A stretch of DNA of 64,000 nt from Pseudomonas sp. URIL14HWK12:I12 (lineage in GTDB: Bacteria; Pseudomonadota; Gammaproteobacteria; Pseudomonadales; Pseudomonadaceae), in contig NZ_QEQL01000002.1 in NCBI RefSeq assembly GCF_003097135.1, forward strand, positions 62,001-126,000. The letters are read 5' to 3'. This document shows positions 35,128-43,249 of this stretch, piece after piece. The notes beneath the pieces are model-generated. The model made no database searches, was not told where the DNA came from, and saw only the letters and a list, made by a program, of their open reading frames with translations. Numbering within the stretch: the stretch's first letter is position 1; each line of letters starts with the position of its first letter. The position numbers and the translations under genes are program-made.

Positions 35128-36147
35128 ATGTTCGCGCTCATGCAAGGCACACGCGTAGAAACCCTACAACTGGCAGTCGACCCGGCCACTGGCCTGCGGG
35201 CGGCGGTGGCCATCCATGACACTCGCCATGGCCCAGCGTTGGGTGGGTGCAGGTACCTGGCCTACCCCGACGACGAGGCTGCCCTTTACCAGGCTGTATG
35301 CTTGGCCGAGGCCATGAGTTTCAAGGCCGCACTCGCCGGCCTGCCCGTGGGCGGGGCGCAGGCGGTCATCATGCGCAACCCTCGTATTGAAAACCGAGAA
35401 GCGCTGTTCGAAGCCTTTGGCCGATTGGTCGAGAGCCTGGGCGGCCGCTACGTAACCGCTATCGATAGCGGTACCACCAGTGCCGACATGGACTGCATTG
35501 CAAGGGAAACTGCACATGTGACCTGCACACGCCGCACCGGCGACCCGCTGCACCATGTGGCCGAAGGTGTATTCGTGGGCATCCGCGCTACCGCCAAAGC
35601 ACGCCTTGGGGCATATGACCTGCATGGGCTTCGCGTCGGTATTCAGGGGCTGGGCCATATCGGCTTCGCCCTGGCCAGCCGCCTGCATCAGGCAGGGGCT
35701 GAACTGCTGGTCAGTGATGTCGACCCGGCCAAGGTACAACTGGCCATGGAGCAGCTGCAGGCGCGCCCCGTGGCCACCGACATGATGGCCAGCACCCCAT
35801 GCGACATCTTCGCGCCCTGCAGCTTCGGCACCGTGCTGACAAGCCAGAGCGCGGGGCAGCTACGTTGCTCTGCCATCGCCGGCTGTGCCAATGGCCAGCT
35901 CAGTGCGCTCGAGGTGGCAGACCAACTGGAGCAGCGAGGGATCCTGTATGCCCCGGACTACGTGATCAACGCAGGGGGGGTGATTCACGCAAGCCTTCGC
36001 CATCGGGGTGAAGAGGAAGCCGCCGTTGCTGCACACCTGGGCGGCATCGGCACTCGCCTGACCGAGATTTTCGGCCAGGCCCAGGCTCAGCATTGTTCAC
36101 CGGCACGCGTGGCCCAAACGCTGGCCGAGCGCTTGGTTTACGGCTGA
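35128..36147 (+). CDS. Leu/Glu/Phe/Val dehydrogenase family protein lacking the catalytic lysine
   Basis: A 339-residue homologue of leucine dehydrogenase. The substrate loop GPALGGCRYLAY (35-46), Lys66 in MSFKAALAG, Asp113 in AIDSGT and the NAD-binding GIQGLGHIGFALA are kept. The family's GGGKAVI motif is here GGAQAVI, so the catalytic Lys (Lys80 of Bacillus leucine dehydrogenase) is Gln78. The codon is CAG, one base from AAG. The frame is intact and full length. Normal enzymes deaminate branched-chain amino acids with NAD+. This one may be inactive, altered or regulatory. Its 3' end overlaps the next gene by 10 bases. Confidence 0.87.
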   Translation: MFALMQGTRVETLQLAVDPATGLRAAVAIHDTRHGPALGGCRYLAYPDDEAALYQAVCLAEAMSFKAALAGLPVGGAQAVIMRNPRIENREALFEAFGRLVESLGGRYVTAIDSGTTSADMDCIARETAHVTCTRRTGDPLHHVAEGVFVGIRATAKARLGAYDLHGLRVGIQGLGHIGFALASRLHQAGAELLVSDVDPAKVQLAMEQLQARPVATDMMASTPCDIFAPCSFGTVLTSQSAGQLRCSAIAGCANGQLSALEVADQLEQRGILYAPDYVINAGGVIHASLRHRGEEEAAVAAHLGGIGTRLTEIFGQAQAQHCSPARVAQTLAERLVYG

Positions 36148-36422
36148 TCGCTTTCAGCGTTGGCGTCGCTCGCCGGCTGGGACAGCTCGGCCAGGGCACC
36201 CACGTTGTTCTTGAACGCCGAGGCCAGAACCGAGCGGTTCTTGGCCAGGTAGATACTCACTTCCTCGGCAAGGGTTTCGGACAGGCCCTGGACATTGCTC
36301 ATCAGCAAACCGGTGAGTGATTCGGCCAGCTCGAGCATCTGGTCATGGGCATCGGCGAGTTTGCGGTCCACGAAGAGCGTCTCCAGGTCGCGGGTACTGC
36401 GGTACAGGGTTTCTACAGCCAT
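36138..36422 (-). CDS. Small helical protein of unknown function, predicted SOS-regulated
   Basis: A 94-residue protein I do not recognise. It is acidic, looks almost entirely alpha-helical (DLETLFVDRKLADAHDQML, LAEEVSIYLAKNRSVLASAF) and has no signal peptide or membrane span. Its promoter region carries a perfect CTGT-N8-ACAG LexA box overlapping a good -10 element, so it is probably induced by DNA damage. The ATG at 36422 has GAGG about 7 bases upstream; ATG at 36434 is an alternative. The gene converges with the leucine-dehydrogenase homologue. Confidence 0.72.
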   Translation of the reverse strand: MAVETLYRSTRDLETLFVDRKLADAHDQMLELAESLTGLLMSNVQGLSETLAEEVSIYLAKNRSVLASAFKNNVGALAELSQPASDANAESDQP

Positions 36423-36481
36423 GGGTGGCCTCATCAAGGTGTGCCAGCGGCAAGCAGCTGCGGGCAGGTGCTGAAAATTAC

Positions 36482-36518
36482 CTGTGCATTTATACAGTAT
36501 CGTGCTTCAGGTTTTCAA
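36482..36518 (-). promoter_or_regulatory. Sigma-70 promoter with LexA box
   Basis: On the minus strand, TTGAAA (36518-36513) and TATAAA (36494-36489) are separated by 18 bases, giving a good sigma-70 promoter. The palindrome CTGT-N8-ACAG at 36497-36482 overlaps the -10 and extends to TACTGTATAAATGCACAGGT, agreeing with the E. coli LexA consensus at 15 of 20 positions. It lies 60 bases ahead of the small helical protein's start. The -35 overlaps the stop codon of the lactonase gene. Confidence 0.82.
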
Positions 36519-37429
36519 CCCACTCGAGCTACATTCTCCCCCATGCCGGCCGTGCCGGTGTCCAGTGCCCAGAGTGAGCCGGCCAGCCGGTCCCCGGTGC
36601 CAGTGTCATAACTGGCCGAGGTGATGAACAAAGTGCTCAGGCCTGGCCCGCCAAAGGTGCAGGTAGTGGGGTTTGCGGTGGGCAGCTCGATGAACCGGTC
36701 CAGGCGGCCATCCGGCGCGATGCGGGCGATGCCGTGGCCGCCGTAGCGGCAGTTCCACAGGTAGCCGTCGCGGTCGATGGCCGAGCCATCCGGCGCGCCA
36801 CGCTCGAAACCTTCGAAGAATGGGGTGCCTTGGGGGGTGATGTCGCCGCTGGCCGCATCGTAGTGATAGACGCTGATGCAGTTGCGCGTGGAGTCGGCGA
36901 AATAGAAGCGCGTGCCGCAGGGGCTCCAGCACAGGGTATTGGAGATCCCGATGTCGGCCAGGCGCACGTGGGTTTCACCCTTCGGGGTAATGCGAAACAA
37001 CCGGCCAGGAGTGCCGCCGGCTTGCTGAGGGCCGCCGTCGGGGGCAACGTTGTTGAACATCGAGCCCACCCAGAAGTTGCCCTGAGGGTCTGCGCGGCCG
37101 TCGTTCAAGCGTGCAACCGGGGCATCGCTCAGCTTGAAACCGTGGGGCTGCCGGCGGTCATCGTCGGGCCACCACCAGATCAGCTGCGAGGCCAGGGCAA
37201 CCAGCCAGCGCCCAGGCTCATCGGTCAGCGCCAGGGCCGTGACCGGCTCCTCGAATACCCAGCTGTGCAGCGCGCCGTCGGGGTAGCCCAGCCGGTGAAC
37301 CAGGAAACGATTGATATCCACCCACCAGATGGCGTTATCGCTTGCCGACCATACGGCGGCTTCACCACAACGGTCGCCCACGGCGGCCAGGCATCGGGGT
37401 GCTGAAATCTTCACGTGCAATGTCCTCAT
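36515..37429 (-). CDS. SMP-30/gluconolactonase family protein
   Basis: A 304-residue six-bladed propeller of the SMP-30/gluconolaconase/LRE family. Metal ligands expected for the family are present: Glu in CGEAAVW, Asn in RLNDGRADPQG, Asn in ISNTLCWSP and Asp in PDGSAIDRDG. It most likely hydrolyses an aldono-1,5-lactone or related ester in sugar catabolism. ATG at 37429 gives the family N-terminus; the open frame extends further but without a better start. It is divergent from psiE, with 109 bases between. Confidence 0.88.
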   Translation of the reverse strand: MRTLHVKISAPRCLAAVGDRCGEAAVWSASDNAIWWVDINRFLVHRLGYPDGALHSWVFEEPVTALALTDEPGRWLVALASQLIWWWPDDDRRQPHGFKLSDAPVARLNDGRADPQGNFWVGSMFNNVAPDGGPQQAGGTPGRLFRITPKGETHVRLADIGISNTLCWSPCGTRFYFADSTRNCISVYHYDAASGDITPQGTPFFEGFERGAPDGSAIDRDGYLWNCRYGGHGIARIAPDGRLDRFIELPTANPTTCTFGGPGLSTLFITSASYDTGTGDRLAGSLWALDTGTAGMGENVARVG

Positions 37430-37538
37430 TGGGTCTGGGCCAGCAGGCACTGTAGCGCGACCTGCGACAAACTGCCTCCACGCCGGTTCGCAGGCTTTGG
37501 TTATGATCCCCGCCTGGTGCCACTCAAAGGACTTACCC

Positions 37539-38033
37539 ATGAAAAAGAATTGGGCCGATGCCCTGCGTGAACACGTGCACCGCTGCGCCGAGTCGCTGGG
37601 TAATCTGTTCGTCGAGACGTTCCACTACCTGGCGCTGTTCGCCATTGGTGGGGTAACGGCCTATGCGTCAGTGGTGGCCTTCGTTGGCATGTTGGAGAAA
37701 GGCCATATCTCCGTGGATGACGTGCTGCTGCTGTTCATCTACCTGGAGTTGGGGGCGATGGTGGGGATCTACTTCAAGACCAACCACATGCCTGTGCGCT
37801 TTCTGATCTACGTGGCTATCACCGCGCTCACCCGGTTGCTGATCTCTGACGTATCGCATCATGGGCCCGCCGACCTGGGCGTGGTCTACCTTTCGGGTGC
37901 GATCCTGTTGCTGGCTTTTGCGATCCTGGTGGTGCGCTTCGCCTCCTCGCGTTTCCCCTCGGTCAAGATCGAAGGGCCGTCACGCAAGGGTGGGCAGGCA
38001 GGCAAGGTAGAAGTCGAGCAAGGGGAAATCTGA
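37539..38033 (+). CDS. psiE: Phosphate-starvation-inducible protein PsiE
   Basis: A 164-residue inner-membrane protein with four hydrophobic segments. The DDVLLLFIYLELGAMVGIYF stretch and the PVRFLIYVAITALTRLLI segment are characteristic of PsiE, named for induction under phosphate starvation in E. coli; its function is unknown. ATG at 37539 follows AAAGGA. I see no convincing PHO box in the 109-base gap to the lactonase gene, so phosphate control is not supported here. Confidence 0.88.
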   Translation: MKKNWADALREHVHRCAESLGNLFVETFHYLALFAIGGVTAYASVVAFVGMLEKGHISVDDVLLLFIYLELGAMVGIYFKTNHMPVRFLIYVAITALTRLLISDVSHHGPADLGVVYLSGAILLLAFAILVVRFASSRFPSVKIEGPSRKGGQAGKVEVEQGEI

Positions 38034-38038
38034 GCCGC

Positions 38039-38359
38039 TTAGATTCCCACGGCGAGGCTGGGTTGTTCGCCAAGCCACTGGGGGCGCGGCCGCATGGTGC
38101 GATCGCGTTCGGTCATGGCGGTGAGCAGTTCGACGGCACTGCTGCCTTGCTCTATGGCGATCCCGAAACGCACGCTGTCGATCAGCCGGGCGAGGCGTTT
38201 AGGGTCGTTGCGCTGTTGTGCGCTGATCAAACGCTTTGCTACCACGCCTTGGGCATTGGAAAGCGTGAGCATGATGGTACCGTCCAGGCCTTGAATGCTC
38301 AGGTTCACCCGATACTCGGGCTGGAACGCATCAGTGATGATTTTGAAAGGGTTGTCCAT
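38039..38359 (-). CDS. DUF3509 family protein
   Basis: A 106-residue protein with the DUF3509 core NPFKIITDAFQPEYRVNLSI, followed by SNAQGVVAKRLIS and a helical segment (RLARLIDSVRFGIAIEQG). The family is largely restricted to Pseudomonas and its function is unknown. ATG at 38359 follows AGGTGA; a longer open frame upstream runs through the HPF terminator and is not credible. It converges with psiE, 5 bases apart. Confidence 0.82.
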   Translation of the reverse strand: MDNPFKIITDAFQPEYRVNLSIQGLDGTIMLTLSNAQGVVAKRLISAQQRNDPKRLARLIDSVRFGIAIEQGSSAVELLTAMTERDRTMRPRPQWLGEQPSLAVGI

Positions 38360-38476
38360 AACGTCACCTGAATAGCAAGACTGGACGTATTGACTAGGCC
38401 CCTTCAGGTAAGTTCGTGGCGCCGGACCACCGGCATGCTTGCGTGGTCGGGTGCACCTGAACACTGCCCAGGCATG

Positions 38477-38506
38477 AAAAAGGCGAGCACCTTGGCTCGC
38501 CTTTTT
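38477..38506. terminator. Bidirectional intrinsic terminator
   Basis: AAAAAGGCGAGC (38477-38488) pairs perfectly with GCTCGCCTTTTT (38495-38506) around a 6-base loop. The A/T tracts make it work in both directions. It lies 17 bases beyond the stop of the HPF-like gene and ends that leftward transcript. Confidence 0.9.
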
Positions 38507-38522
38507 CGTCAGTGGGCAGGGC

Positions 38523-38852
38523 TCAGGCGGCACTGGCGCGCCGGTCGCGCAATTTGCCCAGTGCATGTTCAAGGGCATGTTCAAGTTTGGTGGCGGCCCC
38601 GTCGATGGCGGTGTCGAGCGACGGTGAGCGGTGGCTGACCGAAAGCGGCTGCATACCCTTCAGACGTGCCTCAAGCAGGCAGCGTTTGTCGTGCGGGCCG
38701 GCCTTATCGCCGTTTTCGTCCCGCAGATGCACCTCGATGCGGGTGAGGTCGTCTTCAAAGCGTTCCAGTGCGGTTTCGAGCGTATTGCGCACCCATTCTT
38801 CCAGGCGAGCACCGCCGTGGATGTGGTTATCGCTGTTGACTTGAATATGCAT
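38523..38852 (-). CDS. HPF/RaiA family ribosome-associated protein
   Basis: A 109-residue small protein with the HPF/RaiA fold: MHIQVNSDNHIHGG at the start, the long helix RLEEWVRNTLETALERFEDD, the strand RIEVHLRDENGDK, then CLLEARLKG. Family members bind the 30S decoding region and store ribosomes in an inactive state under stress or in stationary phase. It is separate from the HPF of the rpoN locus. It ends at a strong terminator. Confidence 0.85.
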   Translation of the reverse strand: MHIQVNSDNHIHGGARLEEWVRNTLETALERFEDDLTRIEVHLRDENGDKAGPHDKRCLLEARLKGMQPLSVSHRSPSLDTAIDGAATKLEHALEHALGKLRDRRASAA

Positions 38853-39077
38853 GGTGTTGCCCCTTCTTCAGGTGACGAAATCAAGGCGCCACTACTGCCG
38901 GGTGCTGGCAGTTTTCAGCGGCCCTTGAGGCACACATTCGGGGATCAGGCCGGCGATTTCAACCCGGTGTGGTTAATAAATATTTTTCCGGTTGTTGCTT
39001 GACGAGCGGGCCGATCGGGCTAAAAGCGGCGGTTGACGCGCCCCTTGAACCGAAGGCGATGCAAAGCCTTTGCCCTT

Positions 39078-39096
39078 GAGAATGTTTATCAATAAA
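39078..39096 (+). promoter_or_regulatory. Candidate Fur box
   Basis: GAGAATGTTTATCAATAAA agrees with the 19-base Fur consensus at 13 positions and sits 37 bases before the DUF3649 start, in an A/T-rich patch. The downstream trio (DUF3649, PepSY, DUF3325) is an iron-linked set, which supports Fur control. Confidence 0.5.
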
Positions 39097-39132
39097 CTTG
39101 GCAATCCATTCCCCATTCGCAGCGCGCACGCC

Positions 39133-39438
39133 ATGAAAACCAAAGCCGCCGAGGTGTCCTTGCGCTACCGCCTGGCTGTGACTTCCCGCATCGTCGCCGC
39201 CATAGTGGGCGGCTACCTCGTGGCGGTCCTGGCGAGCTTGTGTGTCAGCTGGGGCTTGCCGATGGCTCGCTTGCAGGCCGTGATGACGGCGATGATGATC
39301 TCGTTCGTCGTGTGGCTGGTGGCGGTCATCTGGTGCTTCGCTTGCGCCAGTGCGACACGCGCGTGGCTCGGTGTCGGGCTGGGCGCCCTGCTGCTGGGCG
39401 GCCTGGCGGGTTGCCTTCATGGGGTGGCCCACCCATGA
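39133..39438 (+). CDS. DUF3649 family membrane protein
   Basis: A 101-residue inner-membrane protein with three hydrophobic segments. The EVSLRYRLAVTSRIVAAIVG start and the ARLQAVMTAMMISFVVWLVA segment match DUF3649, a family found beside siderophore receptors and PepSY proteins in pseudomonads. Function unknown; a role in ferric-siderophore reduction or release is usually assumed. ATG at 39133 is preferred; 39082 is possible but overlaps the candidate Fur box. The stop overlaps the PepSY gene start (ATGA). Confidence 0.82.
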   Translation: MKTKAAEVSLRYRLAVTSRIVAAIVGGYLVAVLASLCVSWGLPMARLQAVMTAMMISFVVWLVAVIWCFACASATRAWLGVGLGALLLGGLAGCLHGVAHP

Positions 39439-41009
39439 AAGAGGGCTTTCGCCAGGCAATGGCCTGGTTGCACACGTGGGTAGGGTTGGTGTTCGGCTGG
39501 TTGTTGTTCGCCATCTTCCTGACCGGGTCGCTGACCTACTTCAAGGAAGAGCTGAGCCGCTGGGCACAACCGGAAGTGCCCGCTCAGACGCTGGAGATGC
39601 ATCAGCGCCTGGCAGGCGCCGAGCGCTACCTGCAAGCTCATGCGGGCGGGGCGGCCAGCTGGTATATCGACCCGGGCGACGAGCGCGACCCCAAGACCCT
39701 GGTGCTCTACCAGCAGCCGGGCAAGCAGGGGCGCGGCAGTTATGTCAGAAAGGCGATCGACCCCGTCACTGGCCAGGCGCTCGACGCGCGCGGCACGTTG
39801 GGCGGGGAGTTCTTCTACCGCTTCCATTTCGAACTGGAGCTTCCCTATCCCTGGGGGCGCCTTATCGCCGGGCTGGCGGCGTTCGTGATGTTCGTCGCAT
39901 TGATCAGCGGGATCATCACCCACAAGAAGATCTTCAAGGAGTTCTTCACCTTCCGCCCCGGCAAGGGCCAGCGTTCGTGGCTGGATGGCCACAATGCCGC
40001 CGGGGTGCTGGCCTTGCCGTTTCACCTGATGATCACCTACAGCAGCCTGGTGATCCTCATGTACCTGCTGATGCCCGCCACACTGATGGCGAACTACCAA
40101 GGCGGTGACCGCGAGTACTTCCGCGAGCTTTACCCCGAGGTCCAATCCACTGCGCCCCCCAGCTCGGCCACGCTGCTGAGCCTCGCGCAACTGCTTGATC
40201 GCTACCAGCAGCAGGTGCCAGGGGGGCAGGTGGGTAGCGTGCGCGTCGACAAACCCGGCACGGCGCAGGCTACCGTGACTTTCCAGCCACCCACTTCTGC
40301 GCGTGTGGCCTATGTTCCGGGCGCCGGCACTGTCTTCAGCGTGGCAGGCGGCACCCTCCTGCATGCCGACGAGGGTGCCCGGCCGCTGCCCCAGATGATT
40401 GCAGGTTCTTTTTACGGCCTGCACATGGGCCGCTTCGCCCACCCACTGCTGCGCTGGCTTTACTTCGTCTGCGGGCTGGCGAGCACGGCGATGATCGGCA
40501 CCGGGCTTGTGATGTGGTTGAGCAAGCGCCAGCAAAAGCATGCCAAGGCCGCGATCAGGCCCTTCGAGCTGCGGTTGGTGGGCATGTTGAACCTGGCCGG
40601 CATGGCGGGGCTGGTGTGCGCGGTGGCGGCGTTTCTGTGCGCCAACCGCCTCCTGCCGATAGAACTGCCCGGCCGCGGTGGCTGGGAGGTGCGCTGCTTC
40701 TTTCTCGTTTGGCTGGGCTGCTTGCTGCATGCGGCGTGGCGCCCCGACGCGCGGGGTTGGGTACAGCAACTGACGGCGGCCGCGGTGATGCTGGTATCGC
40801 TACCGCTGTTGAGCCAGTTCACCACCGGCGCCGGCTTGAGCGTGTCGTTGCCGGCAGGCGACTGGGCGCGGGCCGGCATCGACCTGACGGCGGCCGCCTT
40901 CGGTGTGTTGCTGGCGTGGGTCGCCCGGCGAGTGCGTCGCAAGGCGCTGGGGTCGGCGCTGCCCCGCGAGCGGGCGCGCCCGCTTCGCGCTGAACAGGAG
41001 GCTCACTGA
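39435..41009 (+). CDS. PepSY-associated membrane protein (iron-regulated, PiuB-like)
   Basis: A 524-residue inner-membrane protein. The first helix (AWLHTWVGLVFGWLLFAIF) contains the conserved His/Trp of the PepSY_TM family; later helices carry RFHFELELPYPWGR, GIITHKKIFKEFF and GLHMGRFAHPLLRWLY with conserved His residues, probably heme or metal ligands. Related proteins (PiuB, FoxB, FsrB) are thought to reduce or release iron from siderophores. It overlaps DUF3649 by 4 bases and DUF3325 by one, so the three are co-translated. Confidence 0.88.
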   Translation: MKEGFRQAMAWLHTWVGLVFGWLLFAIFLTGSLTYFKEELSRWAQPEVPAQTLEMHQRLAGAERYLQAHAGGAASWYIDPGDERDPKTLVLYQQPGKQGRGSYVRKAIDPVTGQALDARGTLGGEFFYRFHFELELPYPWGRLIAGLAAFVMFVALISGIITHKKIFKEFFTFRPGKGQRSWLDGHNAAGVLALPFHLMITYSSLVILMYLLMPATLMANYQGGDREYFRELYPEVQSTAPPSSATLLSLAQLLDRYQQQVPGGQVGSVRVDKPGTAQATVTFQPPTSARVAYVPGAGTVFSVAGGTLLHADEGARPLPQMIAGSFYGLHMGRFAHPLLRWLYFVCGLASTAMIGTGLVMWLSKRQQKHAKAAIRPFELRLVGMLNLAGMAGLVCAVAAFLCANRLLPIELPGRGGWEVRCFFLVWLGCLLHAAWRPDARGWVQQLTAAAVMLVSLPLLSQFTTGAGLSVSLPAGDWARAGIDLTAAAFGVLLAWVARRVRRKALGSALPRERARPLRAEQEAH

Positions 41010-41341
41010 TGCTGCTTGCGGCGTTGCTCTGCTATGCCGGCTTCATGGCACTGTGCTTGGCGATGGACAAGCACTTCAGCGACCTGATCAGGCGCAAAGG
41101 CACATTGGCCCAGCGCCGGTGCCTGCGAGCAGCGGGGGCCGGCCTGTTGCTCGTCTCACCCTGGCCCGCTGTCGCCAGCCAAGGCTGGGCCCTTGGCCTG
41201 GTGCAGTGGTGCGCGGTATTGATGGCCAGCGCAGGGCTGATGGTCTGGCTGATGCCCTATCGGCCGCGCGTTGCGTTAGGGCTGGCTGCGGCTTGCGTTG
41301 TGGCAGGCCCTATCGGCGTGATACTCGCCCGCCTAGGCTAA
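41009..41341 (+). CDS. DUF3325 family membrane protein
   Basis: A 110-residue inner-membrane protein with three or four hydrophobic segments. The LLCYAGFMALCLAMDKHF start and the PWPAVASQGWALGLVQW segment match DUF3325, the usual third partner of DUF3649 and PepSY proteins. Function unknown. The stop overlaps the end of the convergent AraC-type regulator gene by 9 bases. Confidence 0.85.
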   Translation: MLLAALLCYAGFMALCLAMDKHFSDLIRRKGTLAQRRCLRAAGAGLLLVSPWPAVASQGWALGLVQWCAVLMASAGLMVWLMPYRPRVALGLAAACVVAGPIGVILARLG

Positions 41342-42196
41342 CGCCAGCCGGTAAGCGCCCGGCGTGGTGCCCAGGCACTGGCGAAAGCGGCTGCTGAAAT
41401 GGCTGGCGCTGGCGAAGCCGCAGGCCATGGCGACTTCGCCCAGTGCCAGCTGGCTGTGCTGCAGCAGGTGCTGTGCCCGTGCCAGGCGCCGCGCCAGCAC
41501 GTAGCGGTGGGGCGCCACTTCCAGGCTCTGCCGGAACATCCGCGCAAAGTGATATTCCGACAGCCCGCACACTGCCGCCAACTCACCGAGGGTGAGGGCT
41601 TGCGGCAGGTGCGTTTCGATGTATTCGATCACCTGGCGCCGCGCCCGGCCCGACAACCCGCCTCGCACGCTCGGTTGCGCCCTCGGGCCTGCCTGCGCCA
41701 GCAGGGCATGGCCGAGCATGTCGTGGGCCAGGCTGCTGGTGACCAGCCGCTCGCCCGGCTCCTGCCAGTCGAGCCGCGCCAGGGCAGCAAAGCGCGCGGC
41801 TTGCAGCGCATCATCCAGAAACAGGCCCTCGTTGAGCTGCAAGGCGCGCGGCTCTCGGTCGAGCCAACGCATGCACGCCAAGGCAAACTGTTCGGTGCTG
41901 AAGTACAGGTGCAGCAGGCGCAACTCGCTGTTGACCACCCAAGACGAATCTACCCCCGCCGGGAACACGAACACCTTGCCCGGCCCACCCCGCAGGTGAG
42001 GTTGCGCACAGCAAAGGACGTCGTTGCCGCCTTCGAGGTAGCACGACAGCGTGTGGTGCGATGGGCCCACGTATTGCTGAGCGTTGTCGCGGTTGCGCCA
42101 CTGCGCTACGACCAGGCCGTCGCCCAGCTCCGCGCGCCGTTCCAGGCGAGCGTGTGGCGAACTTTCGAGGCAGTTGAACACATCGAGTTGCAACAT
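41333..42196 (-). CDS. AraC family transcriptional regulator
   Basis: A 287-residue regulator. The N-terminal ligand domain is AraC_binding-like (VFVFPAGVDSSWVV). Two helix-turn-helix units follow: LTLGELAAVCGLSEYHFARM near 200-219 and LALGEVAMACGFASASHFS near 248-266, with the FRQCLGTTPGAYR signature at the end. ATG at 42196 follows AAGGAG. It is divergent from the EamA permease, which it may control; the sequence does not prove it. Confidence 0.9.
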   Translation of the reverse strand: MLQLDVFNCLESSPHARLERRAELGDGLVVAQWRNRDNAQQYVGPSHHTLSCYLEGGNDVLCCAQPHLRGGPGKVFVFPAGVDSSWVVNSELRLLHLYFSTEQFALACMRWLDREPRALQLNEGLFLDDALQAARFAALARLDWQEPGERLVTSSLAHDMLGHALLAQAGPRAQPSVRGGLSGRARRQVIEYIETHLPQALTLGELAAVCGLSEYHFARMFRQSLEVAPHRYVLARRLARAQHLLQHSQLALGEVAMACGFASASHFSSRFRQCLGTTPGAYRLALA

Positions 42197-42331
42197 GGTG
42201 AGCTCCTTGAGGGCGCTATCCTAGCGCCCGGCGCAGGCATACGGCGCATACCGGGACGAAAAACCGCAAGAATATGAAAGCCAGCGCCTGTGCCAGGCCC
42301 GATGCTGGCGGCCTCGACAGGAGGCCATGCC

Positions 42332-43249
42332 ATGAACGCTGTGTTGTACCTCGCCACCGTATTGATCTGGGGCACCACCTGGATCGCCTTGAAATGGCAA
42401 CTGGGGCCAGTGCCCATCGCCGCCTCTATCGTTTACCGCTTTGGGCTGGCCGCAGCGGTGCTGTTCGCCCTGCTGATGTTCACGCGCCGGCTGCAGCCGA
42501 TGAACCGTGCCAGCCACGGCATTGCGCTGGCACAGGGGCTGTGCCTGTTCAGCGTGAACTTCATGTGCTTTCTGCAGGCCATGCAGTGGTTGCCCAGTGG
42601 CCTGTCGGCCGTGGTGTTCTCTACTGCGACCCTGTGGAACGCCCTTGGCGCTCGGCTGTGCTTTGGCCAACGGATTGCGCCGGCGGTTATCGGTGGCGGG
42701 GCGCTGGGCCTGGTAGGCCTGGGGTTGTTGTTCTGGCCGCAATGGGCGAACCACCCTGCCGGCAACGGCACGCTACTGGGCTTGGGGTGGGCCCTGGCCG
42801 GCACGATGTGCTTTTCGGCGGGCAACATGCTCTCGGCCCTGCATCAGCGCCGTGGCCTGCGCCCGCTGACCACCAACGCCTGGGGCATGCTCTATGGGGC
42901 CTTGTGGCTGACCGGGTATTGCCTGGCCTGCGGTGTGCCGTTCACCTGGGACCCAAGCCCGCTGTATCTTGGGGCTTTGCTGTATCTGGCCATTCCAGGC
43001 TCAGTCATTGCGTTCACGGCCTACCTGACGCTGGTGGGCCGGCTGGGCGCCGAGCGGGCAGCCTATTGCACGGTGCTCTTTCCGCTGGTGGCGTTGAACG
43101 TGTCGAGCTGGTTCGAAGGGTACCACTGGAGTGGCCCGGCCCTTGCGGGCCTGGCGCTGGTGATGTTGGGCAACTGGTTGGTGTTTCGCAAACCACGCCC
43201 GCAGGCCTTGGCTCAGCCTTTGAAGGCTTCGGGGTTGACCAGGTCCTGA
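42332..43249 (+). CDS. EamA family transporter (DMT superfamily)
   Basis: A 305-residue inner-membrane permease with ten hydrophobic segments in two EamA repeats; WGTTWIALKWQLGPVPIAAS is a typical first-helix motif and FTAYLTLVGRLGAERAAYCT a typical ninth-helix motif. Members export metabolites or amino acids. The ATG at 42332 follows CAGGAGG. The 3' end overlaps the convergent hydroxyacid dehydrogenase gene by 37 bases. Substrate unknown. Confidence 0.9.
   Translation: MNAVLYLATVLIWGTTWIALKWQLGPVPIAASIVYRFGLAAAVLFALLMFTRRLQPMNRASHGIALAQGLCLFSVNFMCFLQAMQWLPSGLSAVVFSTATLWNALGARLCFGQRIAPAVIGGGALGLVGLGLLFWPQWANHPAGNGTLLGLGWALAGTMCFSAGNMLSALHQRRGLRPLTTNAWGMLYGALWLTGYCLACGVPFTWDPSPLYLGALLYLAIPGSVIAFTAYLTLVGRLGAERAAYCTVLFPLVALNVSSWFEGYHWSGPALAGLALVMLGNWLVFRKPRPQALAQPLKASGLTRS

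Noticed and set aside
37430..37538. PHO box upstream of psiE
   Set aside because: CTGCGAC-AAAC-TGCCTCC is too far from the consensus to support PhoB control.
39417..40769. 450-codon leftward open frame opposite the PepSY gene
   Set aside because: The product is Gln/His/Gly-rich with no domain, fully antisense to a well-supported gene.
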